Assembly: GCA_046347625.1 (NCBI GenBank)
Contig: JAXMFU010000007.1
Span: forward strand, 62,001 to 126,000
Reading direction: 5' to 3'
Length of the DNA: 64,000 nt
Origin: CAIMUS01 sp046347625
Lineage (GTDB): Bacteria; Pseudomonadota; Gammaproteobacteria; Competibacterales; Competibacteraceae
The notes under the pieces: generated by a model
The model's input: only the letters and a program-made list of their open reading frames with translations
Database searches by the model: none
What the model was told of the DNA's origin: nothing
Translations under genes and position numbers: made by a program
Shown here: positions 8,019 to 15,813 of the stretch, piece after piece
How positions within the stretch are numbered: the stretch's first letter is position 1
Layout: each line of letters opens with the position of its first letter

Positions 8019-9932
8019 ATGAGCGGTAAGTCAGCGCTAGAAACCAAGCAGAAAGGCGCCCAGACAATTGGACCGGCGTATGCCCCGGTGCTGCAACAGC
8101 GTTTTGCATTTCCTAATCACGAGGATACGGCATCGGCAACCGAAGGCGAGACACTGCGTGACACCCTAACGGCGCCAGGATTTGACCACGACTATAGCCA
8201 GATTCCAAACCACTCGCCGGTAGCAACTGAGGCTCGGTCGTGTCCGTTGGCCAGCCCGCGCGCCTGTCCCTTCGGTGGCGCTTGCCATACCTGTCCGGTC
8301 AGACTACAGGCAAAGCTGATGGTTAATCAATTAGGAGATGAATATGAGCAGGAAGCCGACCGGATAGCAGGGCAAGTATTGCGGATGCTTGCGCTGCAAG
8401 CTCCAACCAACACTACGACTTCCAGCCAGGCTCAATCCTTCACTGTGCCACCGATTGTACATGAGGTGCTGCGCTCGCCAGGGCAGCCGCTGGATGCAGG
8501 GACGCGGGCTTTCATGGAGCCGCGCTTTGGACATGATTTTAGTCAGGTGCGGGTGCATACCGATGCGAAGGCGGCGGAGTCGGCGCGGGCGGTGAATGCG
8601 CTGGCGTATACGGTTAAGGATCACATTGTTTTTGGAGTAAGGCAACATAGCCCACAAACAGAGCAAGGCCGAAAATTACTGGCCCATGAGTTAGCACATA
8701 CAATCCAACAAAACGCAACAGCAAACATTGACATGCCAAGCAGTGGAGCTTCAATTAGTAAACCGGATGATACGAGTGAAATAGAAGCTGAAATCGCTTC
8801 CGCGACAATTGCCACAGGTCCAGGTCAAACAGAACTCTTGAAAATACAGAATTACCTTGGAAGGCCAACTCTTCAACGAGTGATACCGACACCAGAAAGA
8901 AAAGCTGAAGATGAAACCTCAAGGGAAGCTCAAAGGCAGATTGAAAAAGCAAAACAATTACTTGCAGACCCTAGGCTTACCCCGGAGGCTCGTGAAGCAT
9001 TGCGATCTGCAATCGGAGAAGCTGAAACTGCACTAAGTGCTTATAGAAGAGATATGGGCTTATCCACCCCTGTCATGGGAACTATAATGACACCCGATAC
9101 AAGTGGTTTGGTTGCTCTTGTTGTTGTTGCATTATTTACGGCAGTAGGAACTTTAATAGGCTTAGCTACCAGCGGCAATAATCCTGCAGCGGACAATCTA
9201 GCCAAAGCCTTGGCACGTTTTAGTGAAAGTTTACAAAGGGTTGGGAAAAGTCTTCCACCAGTATCAATACCGGAAGATTGGACTAAAGGATCGCAACGAG
9301 CACCAGACATAACGTCGGAGCAGGGGCCACCGAAACCAGCACCGAAACCAGCACCGAAATCAGCACCGAAATCAGCACCGAAATCAGCACCGAAATCAGC
9401 ACCGAAATCAGCACCGAAACCAGAAGAAATAATAGACATTGTGCCTCCTCCCCCTACTACTCGACGTTGTCGTTCGCGTGATGATCCACCATGTCCGACT
9501 GCGCTTCCCATTTATTGGCCAACGCAATTGCCAATACCAGAGGATGTAGCACTAATTCGTACCAGTTCTGAGGCACGTGAGTTCGAAGGAAACGATAGGG
9601 GACCTTTTCAGGGAGTACTAAGAGAGGAAATTAGGAAGGCGCGTGACAGACACTTACCGCCACCACAACCATGCGACCCAAATGACGAACTTGATGAATC
9701 TCGTTGGAACGCTCCATATGACGCGCACCATATCCATCCACTTTATTTGGGTGGTAGGGACTGTCTCCAAAATCTGTGTGCTCTGGATACAAAGCTTCAC
9801 CAAAAGGGGCACCCCCGATTAGACAATCAAACAAGTTTTCTGGACGTTTACATAGCAGAGTGCAATATGTGTTCAGGTTTCCTTAAGGATCATCCTGACT
9901 ATCAAGAATACTATATCGTTGGGAGTAAATGA
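8019..9932 (+). CDS. DUF4157 (eCIS core) protein with C-terminal HNH nuclease; probable cargo
   Basis: 637 aa. A Cys-containing N-terminus (CPFGGACHTCPVRLQAK, then EYEQEADRIAGQVLRM) precedes DUF4157 with HELAHTIQQ near residue 225. Then come a charged helical part, one hydrophobic segment at about 361-387 (VALVVVALFTAVGTLIG) that may be a transmembrane or membrane-inserting helix, and a KPAPKSAPK repeat linker at about 437-469. The last 80 residues are HNH-like: DAHHIHPLYLGG (His570, His571, His573), then LQNLCALDTKLHQKGH. Predicted role: delivered DNA or RNA nuclease. The next structural gene overlaps its stop, so no immunity gene fits downstream. Confidence 0.85.
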   Translation: MSGKSALETKQKGAQTIGPAYAPVLQQRFAFPNHEDTASATEGETLRDTLTAPGFDHDYSQIPNHSPVATEARSCPLASPRACPFGGACHTCPVRLQAKLMVNQLGDEYEQEADRIAGQVLRMLALQAPTNTTTSSQAQSFTVPPIVHEVLRSPGQPLDAGTRAFMEPRFGHDFSQVRVHTDAKAAESARAVNALAYTVKDHIVFGVRQHSPQTEQGRKLLAHELAHTIQQNATANIDMPSSGASISKPDDTSEIEAEIASATIATGPGQTELLKIQNYLGRPTLQRVIPTPERKAEDETSREAQRQIEKAKQLLADPRLTPEAREALRSAIGEAETALSAYRRDMGLSTPVMGTIMTPDTSGLVALVVVALFTAVGTLIGLATSGNNPAADNLAKALARFSESLQRVGKSLPPVSIPEDWTKGSQRAPDITSEQGPPKPAPKPAPKSAPKSAPKSAPKSAPKSAPKPEEIIDIVPPPPTTRRCRSRDDPPCPTALPIYWPTQLPIPEDVALIRTSSEAREFEGNDRGPFQGVLREEIRKARDRHLPPPQPCDPNDELDESRWNAPYDAHHIHPLYLGGRDCLQNLCALDTKLHQKGHPRLDNQTSFLDVYIAECNMCSGFLKDHPDYQEYYIVGSK

Positions 9933-10594
9933 TGACTTCCTTCCCCAACTCCCCCAAACTCCTGAAAGGCGGTCTGGTGCTGATCGACCCGGAAACCGCC
10001 ATCGTGCAGCGCATCATCACGCTGCAATACAACCCGGACACGCTCAGTCGTACCTTGCAGGTACAGGGCATCGGCGGCGGCGAGGGCGGCAACCGGTCGG
10101 AGGCACTGCGGCTAAAGGGGCCGGCGGTGGAGACCATCAAGCTCGACGCCGAAATCGACGCCACCGATCAGCTCGAGTTTCCCCAGCAATACCGGTACGT
10201 CACCCAATTCGGCATCCACCCCCAACTCGCCGCCCTGGAAACCGTCGTCCATCCCAGCAGCCAGCAACTGCTGGCTAACAACGACCTGGCCCAATCCGGC
10301 ACGCTGGAAATCGCACCGATGGAAACGGCCCTTACCTTATTTATCTGGAGCAGGCACCGTATCCTGCCGGTGCGCATCACCGATTTCAGCATCACCGAGG
10401 AAGCCTTCGATCCCACCCTCAACCCCATCCGCGCCAAGGTCAGCCTGGGGATGCGGGTGCTCTCCGTCGACGATCTGGGCTTTGGTCACAAGGGCGGCGG
10501 CCTGTTCATCGGCTATTTGCAGTTGAAGGAAGAACTGGCCCGCAAGAGTCAGGGCGGTAATCTGAGCGCATTCGGTATCGGAGGCATTCCATGA
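9929..10594 (+). CDS. CIS tube-domain protein (N-terminal part of Afp7-like)
   Basis: 221 aa, resembling the domain annotated as contractile injection system tube protein (N-terminal part of Afp7/Pvc7). Typical features are the LKGGLVLIDP opening, QYNPDTLSRTLQ, the EFPQQYRYVTQFGIHPQLAALE segment, FIWSRHRILPVRITDFSITEEAFD and the ending PIRAKVSLGMRVLS. ATGATG at the start overlaps the TGA of the nuclease gene. In Afp/PVC the same domain is fused to LysM; here the LysM part is the next separate gene, overlapping by 4 bp. Likely an adaptor between the tube and the hub. Confidence 0.8.
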   Translation: MMTSFPNSPKLLKGGLVLIDPETAIVQRIITLQYNPDTLSRTLQVQGIGGGEGGNRSEALRLKGPAVETIKLDAEIDATDQLEFPQQYRYVTQFGIHPQLAALETVVHPSSQQLLANNDLAQSGTLEIAPMETALTLFIWSRHRILPVRITDFSITEEAFDPTLNPIRAKVSLGMRVLSVDDLGFGHKGGGLFIGYLQLKEELARKSQGGNLSAFGIGGIP

Positions 10595-10953
10595 ACGATC
10601 CAATCCAAGCCCTGCTCCAGGCCGGTGTTCTGCAAACCAGCCCGTTTCCGCCCAACAGCCGCTACCACGGCAGCGCCACGGCGACGCTGCAAACCCCGAC
10701 CGGCAGGACCGTTATCTACCTGCGCCGCCGCTTGATCCCGCCGCTGGAGCAATTCGCCCTGCTGCAAGAGCATACCGTCGTGCAGGGCGATCGACTCGAC
10801 CTGCTCGCCGCCCGTTACCTGGGCGATCCCGAACAGTTCTGGCGTCTCTGCGACGCCAACGGCGCCACCCGCCCGGAGGAACTGACCGAAACCGTCGGCC
10901 GCCGCCTGCGTATCACCCTGCCGGCCGGCATACCCGGAGCGCCCCATGCTTAA
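10591..10953 (+). CDS. LysM-domain baseplate protein (C-terminal part of Afp7-like)
   Basis: 120 aa. The LysM-like domain covers about 50-115: EHTVVQGDRLDLLAARYLGDPEQFWRLCDANG, then RRLRITLP. Such proteins sit between tube and hub in eCIS and many phage tails (gp53/Afp7 type). It overlaps the upstream gene by ATGA and the downstream hub gene by 8 bp. The short N-terminal segment has a SRYHGS and RTVIYLRRRLIP pattern seen in this family. Confidence 0.85.
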   Translation: MNDPIQALLQAGVLQTSPFPPNSRYHGSATATLQTPTGRTVIYLRRRLIPPLEQFALLQEHTVVQGDRLDLLAARYLGDPEQFWRLCDANGATRPEELTETVGRRLRITLPAGIPGAPHA

Positions 10954-12085
10954 GGGTATCCATCTTACCCTGATGATCGGGCCGGTAGTGCCGGCGCCGG
11001 TGCCCAGAGCCGTCATCGACGCCCTCGAAAGCGTCACGGTGACGACTGCCACGGGATCGGCCAGCGGTTTTCAAATGAGCTTCACCTTCAACAGCAAATC
11101 ACCCCTGAACACGATTTTCGTGCTTGCCGCCGGCCAAAGCGCAGGCATAGGGACACCGGCGCTGCGGACCATCCTTATCGTAACGCTCAATGGTCTGCCG
11201 CAGGTGCTGATGGATGGCGTGGTGACTAATATCGAAGTACAGGCAGGCCAGCAGAATGCTCCCGGTAAAATCACTGTCACCGGTGAAGACCTGAGCAAAG
11301 TGATGGACATGCAGGACTTCGGCGGACTGCCCTATCCAGCCATGCCGGTCGAAGCGCGGGTCGCGTTGATCATTGCCAAATACGCCGTCTTCGGCATGAT
11401 TCCACTGGTCATACCACTTCTGTTTACCGACGTACCCATCCCCATCGAGCGTATTCCCACCCATCAGGGCACGGATCTCCAGTACCTACAGCGGTTGGCG
11501 GAAGACGCCGGCTATGTGTTCTACGTCGAACCGGGCCCCGTACCGGGGACCAATACAGCCTATTTCGGTCCGGAAATCAAGGTAGGCGTGCCGCAGCCGG
11601 CACTCAACATCGATATGGATGCCCATACCAACGTGGAATCGCTCAGCTTCAGTTTCGATTCGACCAAAGGCGTGCTGCCGGTAGTGTTTATTCAGAATCA
11701 GGCGACGCACGTGCCGCTGCCCATCCCCATCCCGAGTGTCAATCCCCTGCAACCGCCGCTCGGCGTACTGCCGGCGCCGATCAGTCAGATCAAAGTGCTC
11801 CGGGATACCGCCAAACTTGGCCTGATGCAGGCGCTGGCGCGTGGAATTGCGGTGGCAGCGCGTTCTCAGGATGCCGTCTCCGCCAATGGCAATCTGAACG
11901 TCCTGCGTTACGGACGTTTGCTGAAAGCCCGGCAACTGGTCGGCGTGCGCGGCGCCGGATTGCCCTTTGACGGACTTTACTATGTACAAAGTGTCACCAG
12001 CACGTTAAGCCGCGGTGAATTCAAGCAGAGCTTCAATCTGACGCGCAACGGGCTGATATCGATAACACCCAGGGTGCCGCCATGA
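10946..12085 (+). CDS. Baseplate hub protein (gp27/gpD-like, Afp8 N-terminal half)
   Basis: 379 aa, a phage late-control-D/VgrG-like hub. The hallmark is HQGTDLQYLQRLAEDAGYV, followed by FYVEPG and FGPEIKVG; the N-terminal part has SGFQMSFTFNS and a GVVTNIEVQAG strand pair, and the C-terminal part the FDGLYYVQSVTSTLSRGEFKQ motif common in these hubs. Three copies are expected to form the ring that holds the spike. In Afp8 hub and spike are one protein; here the spike is the next gene, overlapped by ATGA. Confidence 0.85.
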   Translation: MLKGIHLTLMIGPVVPAPVPRAVIDALESVTVTTATGSASGFQMSFTFNSKSPLNTIFVLAAGQSAGIGTPALRTILIVTLNGLPQVLMDGVVTNIEVQAGQQNAPGKITVTGEDLSKVMDMQDFGGLPYPAMPVEARVALIIAKYAVFGMIPLVIPLLFTDVPIPIERIPTHQGTDLQYLQRLAEDAGYVFYVEPGPVPGTNTAYFGPEIKVGVPQPALNIDMDAHTNVESLSFSFDSTKGVLPVVFIQNQATHVPLPIPIPSVNPLQPPLGVLPAPISQIKVLRDTAKLGLMQALARGIAVAARSQDAVSANGNLNVLRYGRLLKARQLVGVRGAGLPFDGLYYVQSVTSTLSRGEFKQSFNLTRNGLISITPRVPP

Positions 12086-12663
12086 CAGACGATACTAAGT
12101 ATTACGGTAAATACCGGGGGGTCGTTTTGAACAATCTCGACCCCCTGCAGACCGGGAGATTGCTGGTACAAGTAACGGATATTACGGGCTTATTGACCAG
12201 CAGTTGGGCGATGCCCTGTGTACCCATCGGCGGCATCCAGATGGGCATGTATGCAATCCCGCCGGTCGGTTCGGGTGTGTGGATCGAATTCGAGCAAGGT
12301 GACCCTGACTATCCTGTCTGGGTAGGTTGCTTTTGGGGTACGGCGGTGGAGGTTCCCACGCTGGCGCGGATGGTTCCGCCGCCGGTGCCGGGCATCACCT
12401 TGCAGACGCCTTTGCAGAATGGACTCACCATCAGCGACGTACCCGGTCCCACAGGGGGAATCATGCTGAAAAGCACCAGCGGCGCCACCATTATCGTCAA
12501 CGACACCGGCATCATCATCCAGAACGGCAAGGGGGCCAGCATTATGCTGACAGGCCCTACTGTCAACATCGTGGGTAACCCGGTGAGCATCACGGCCGGT
12601 GGCGCTCTCAACGTCGTCGGCTCACCCGTGAATGTCAATGCCGGCGCGCTCGTCGTGACTTGA
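12082..12663 (+). CDS. Spike protein (gp5/gpV OB-fold plus beta-helix)
   Basis: 193 aa. Residues about 10-85 are the gp5-type OB-fold (YRGVVLNNLDPLQTGRLLVQV, PVGSGVWIEFEQGDPDYPVWVGCFWG). The rest is a short-repeat beta-structure (GGIMLKSTSGATIIVNDTG, IMLTGPTVNIVG, GALNVVGSPVNVNAGALVV), typical of a trimeric beta-helix needle. It acts as the membrane-piercing tip complex together with the PAAR-like protein encoded 12 bp downstream. Confidence 0.9.
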   Translation: MTDDTKYYGKYRGVVLNNLDPLQTGRLLVQVTDITGLLTSSWAMPCVPIGGIQMGMYAIPPVGSGVWIEFEQGDPDYPVWVGCFWGTAVEVPTLARMVPPPVPGITLQTPLQNGLTISDVPGPTGGIMLKSTSGATIIVNDTGIIIQNGKGASIMLTGPTVNIVGNPVSITAGGALNVVGSPVNVNAGALVVT

Positions 12664-12675
12664 GGAGGTGACATC

Positions 12676-12993
12676 ATGCCCGGATTTCTACTGCATGTCG
12701 GCGCCACCGTACTGTGCGCGCACAGCGGCCAGGCGCAACCTGTAACGCCCAATCCGCGGGTCATGGTAATGGGCCAGCCGACCGTAACCCTGGCCGGCAC
12801 TTACGTCATCGCCGGGTGTAAGTTGCCGCCGCCGTCCGGCGGTCCCTGTGTAACCGCCCGGTTCATGACCGCCGCCACCCGGATCAAGTCCAACGGCCAA
12901 CCGCTGTTATTGCTGGACAGCCAGGCGACTTGCGCGCCGACCGCTACGCCGTTACTGATCACGACCACGCAAACCCGGGTCAGCGGTATGTGA
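12676..12993 (+). CDS. PAAR-like spike tip protein
   Basis: 105 aa, small and rich in Gly/Pro/Thr, of the DUF4280-like PAAR relatives found in eCIS. Features are VGATVLCAHSGQAQPV at the N-terminus, RVMVMGQPTVT, AGCKLPPPSGGPCVTA and the ending TATPLLITTTQTRVSGM. Cys and His residues near 14-16, 45, 54 and 82 could bind the apical metal ion. A good ribosome site (GAGGAGGTGA) precedes the ATG. Expected to sharpen the spike tip and possibly carry effectors. Confidence 0.85.
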   Translation: MPGFLLHVGATVLCAHSGQAQPVTPNPRVMVMGQPTVTLAGTYVIAGCKLPPPSGGPCVTARFMTAATRIKSNGQPLLLLDSQATCAPTATPLLITTTQTRVSGM

Positions 12994-13000
12994 GGCTTGC

Positions 13001-13366
13001 ATGAACATCGACTTTCCCTTGCGCTTCGATGCACAGGGTCGCACGGCCGCTACCGATCCGGACAAGCATATTCGCGACCTGATCGAACAGGTGCTTTTCA
13101 CCATGCCCGGCGAGCGGGTCAACCGGCCGGATTTCGGCAGCGGGCTGATGCAACTCGTGTTCGCTCCCAATAGCGATGAACTGGCCGCCGCCACCCAGTT
13201 TCTGGTGCAGGGCGCCCTGCAACAGTGGTTGGGCGAGCTGATTCAGGTGGAAGCGGTCCAGGTGGAGAATGTCGAAGCGACCCTGCGGGTCGCCGTACAG
13301 TATGTGGTCCGCCGCACCCAGCAGCGGCAGGCGGCCCAGTTCGCGCGTGGAGTGGCGGGACCATGA
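13001..13366 (+). CDS. gp25-like baseplate wedge protein (Afp9-like)
   Basis: 121 aa, GPW/gp25 family: DFPLRFDAQGRTA, then IRDLIEQVLFTMPGERVNRPDFG (the conserved PGER-R-DFG motif), and the C-terminal VQYVVRRTQQRQ strand. gp25 proteins connect the baseplate wedge to the sheath. The stop overlaps the next ATG (ATGA). Size and order match Afp9 in other eCIS. Confidence 0.92.
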   Translation: MNIDFPLRFDAQGRTAATDPDKHIRDLIEQVLFTMPGERVNRPDFGSGLMQLVFAPNSDELAAATQFLVQGALQQWLGELIQVEAVQVENVEATLRVAVQYVVRRTQQRQAAQFARGVAGP

Positions 13367-15813
13367 TCTACTTTTGCCTTGATCAACGCCGTCGTGCCGC
13401 CGTACTGAACCATGCCACTTTAAATGGCATCGATTTCCTGGAGGTAGTTGGCGATCAACGCACCTTGCAGGTGCATTTCCTGAAAGTCCTGACCGGCGTC
13501 ACGCTACGGAAAGACAACCTGCGTATCGAAGGCGGCGTGCGTATCCGGGATGTGGCTGTCAGCAGCGATCCGGTGATCAAACCGGGCTCTCAAGTGCTTG
13601 AAGTCGCGGTGAATAAAGCCGGGGATTTCTCCCTCTACATCCTGCGCATCGTGCAAGGCCCTGACAGCGATGCGCCGCCCCCCGGGCTGGATCCCAAGCT
13701 GGCGGCGATCGAGTTCTCTTTCAAGGCCGCTCTTCCCAGCGACTTCGATTGCCAGGCGGAACGCATCTGCCCGACGGAGGCCCCATCGCAACCGGACATC
13801 AACTATCTGGCCAAGGACTACGCCAGTTTCCGTCAGTTGATGCTGGATCGGCTGGCTACGGTGCTGCCGGACTGGCGGGAGCGCACTCCGGCGGATCTCG
13901 GCATCGCGCTGGTGGAACTGCTGGCCTATGTCGGCGATTATCTGAGCTATCAGCAGGATGCGGTAGCGACCGAAGCCTATCTGGGCACTGCCCGGCGGCG
14001 GATCTCGGTACGACGGCACGCACGACTGGTCGATTACCGCATGCACGATGGAGCGAATGCCCGCGTCTGGGTCCAGGTGTGCGTCAGCGCCGATGGGGTT
14101 AAATTAATCCAGAAAAATACAACCTTCCTGACCCGGATTCCCACGCAGCCGCTGCGCCTCGCGCCTGGTTCGGCGGCATACATGGAAGCGCTGGCCGCCC
14201 AACCGGTCGTTTTCGAGCCTCTGCATGATATCACCCTGTACAGGGCGCATAACGAAATAGAATTCTACACCTGGGGTGATGACCGCTGCTGTCTGCCGCG
14301 CGGCGCCACCCGCGCGACCCTCAAGAACTCGGGCAACCAACTCAAGCAACTCACTGCCGGCGACGTACTGATTTTTCTCGAAAAGTATAATCCTCAGAAT
14401 GGCAGTGAGCAGGAAGCCGATCCAACCCACCGGCATGCAGTGCGCCTGACGAAGGTTACCACTGCGACGGATCCGCTGTTCAAGGATACCGACGGTAAAC
14501 CCCTGCGCGTTCTCGACATCGAGTGGGCGGCGGAAGACGCGTTGCCCTTTCCCCTCTGCCTATGGGAAGTAGAAGTTGCAGTCAAGGTCAAAAAACCCGT
14601 CAGCATCGCCCTGGGCAACGTGGTTCTGGCGGATCATGGACAGACTTTCGTAGATAAAAAAGACGCAAGTTCCCTGGTCCCCGCTACGGTTCCCCAGAAC
14701 CCGCTGCGGTATCGGCTTCCCGCTACGGTTCCCCAGAATCCGCTGCGCTATCGGCCACGACTCCTCCGCGCTCCTCTCACCCATGCGGCGCCCTATGACA
14801 AGGAAGCACCGGCACAGACCACCCTGGGCGGTTCACCCTCGGAGTCCATACCGGCGATTAAACTACAAGTACAATCGACTTCTCCCGTGGAAATTTGGAA
14901 ACCCGAGCCAGACTTATTGAACAGGGGTCCCCAAGATAAGGCGTTCGTGGTCGAGATTGAAACCGACGACGCCGCCTGGTTGCGCTTCGGCGATGATCAG
15001 TGCGGCGCCTGCCCTGTTGAAGCGAGCCAGTTCCTGGCGACATACCGCATCGGCAATGGCGTTCAAGGCAATGTCGGCGCCGAAACCATAGCCCATATCG
15101 TCACTGCCGAAACAGCGATCACCAGGGTTTGGAACCCGCTGCCGGCACGGGGCGGCAGTGAACCGGAGAGCATTCAACAGGTGCGTCAGAACGCCCCCAA
15201 TGCCTTCCGCACCCAGGAACGGGCCGCCACCCCCGATGACTACGCCGATATCGCCCGGCGCTGTGATCCCGACATTCAGCGTGCCGTCGCCACCCTGCGC
15301 TGGACGGGCAGTTGGCATACCGTATTTCTGACAGTCGATAGGCTGGGCGGCAGGGACGTGGATGCAGCTTATGAAACGACGTTGCGCCGCTGCCTGGAAC
15401 GCTACCGACTGGCGGGTTATGACCTGGAGGTGGACGGCCCGCGTTATGTCTCGCTCGACATCTGGATGTGGGTCGTCGTCACACCGAATTACTTCACCAG
15501 TGACGTAAAAGCCGAGCTGCTGCGGCTGTTCAGCAACCAGCTGCTGCCGGACGGCCGGCGTGGCGTTTTCCATCCCGATAATTTCAGCTTCGGGCAGACG
15601 GTCTTTCTCAGCCCGCTGTACGCCGCCGCTCTGACGGTGGCGGGCGTCGATTCGGTGAAGATCACCCGCTTTCAACGCCAGGGAATCAACAGTGACGAGG
15701 CGCTGCAGGCCGGTGAATTGAAACTGAACCGCCTGGAGATCGCCCGCCTCGATAACGATCCCAATTTCCCCGAACACGGTGTATTCACTCTGTTCATGGA
15801 GGGAGGACGATGA
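13363..15813 (+). CDS. Putative baseplate assembly protein 1 (J-like, Afp11 class)
   Basis: The ATG overlapping the gp25 stop gives 816 aa starting MIYFCLDQRRRAAVL; in-frame starts further upstream overlap gp25 extensively and are rejected. The family is the large TIGR-type putative baseplate assembly protein: PDINYLAKDYASFRQLMLDRL, then ALVELLAYVGDYLSYQQDAVATEAYLGTARRR, a variable beta-rich centre, ALT-type FRTQERAATPDDYADIARR and a C-terminal half typical of baseplate J. The middle has a 39-bp tandem duplication (14680-14757) giving VPQNPLRYR twice. It forms the wedge with the next protein. Confidence 0.88.
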   Translation: MIYFCLDQRRRAAVLNHATLNGIDFLEVVGDQRTLQVHFLKVLTGVTLRKDNLRIEGGVRIRDVAVSSDPVIKPGSQVLEVAVNKAGDFSLYILRIVQGPDSDAPPPGLDPKLAAIEFSFKAALPSDFDCQAERICPTEAPSQPDINYLAKDYASFRQLMLDRLATVLPDWRERTPADLGIALVELLAYVGDYLSYQQDAVATEAYLGTARRRISVRRHARLVDYRMHDGANARVWVQVCVSADGVKLIQKNTTFLTRIPTQPLRLAPGSAAYMEALAAQPVVFEPLHDITLYRAHNEIEFYTWGDDRCCLPRGATRATLKNSGNQLKQLTAGDVLIFLEKYNPQNGSEQEADPTHRHAVRLTKVTTATDPLFKDTDGKPLRVLDIEWAAEDALPFPLCLWEVEVAVKVKKPVSIALGNVVLADHGQTFVDKKDASSLVPATVPQNPLRYRLPATVPQNPLRYRPRLLRAPLTHAAPYDKEAPAQTTLGGSPSESIPAIKLQVQSTSPVEIWKPEPDLLNRGPQDKAFVVEIETDDAAWLRFGDDQCGACPVEASQFLATYRIGNGVQGNVGAETIAHIVTAETAITRVWNPLPARGGSEPESIQQVRQNAPNAFRTQERAATPDDYADIARRCDPDIQRAVATLRWTGSWHTVFLTVDRLGGRDVDAAYETTLRRCLERYRLAGYDLEVDGPRYVSLDIWMWVVVTPNYFTSDVKAELLRLFSNQLLPDGRRGVFHPDNFSFGQTVFLSPLYAAALTVAGVDSVKITRFQRQGINSDEALQAGELKLNRLEIARLDNDPNFPEHGVFTLFMEGGR

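Noticed and set aside
13225..13362. Longer start of the first baseplate J-like gene
   Set aside because: It would overlap the gp25 gene by 140 bases in another frame; the ATGA overlap at 13363 is the normal coupling and starts with typical family sequence.
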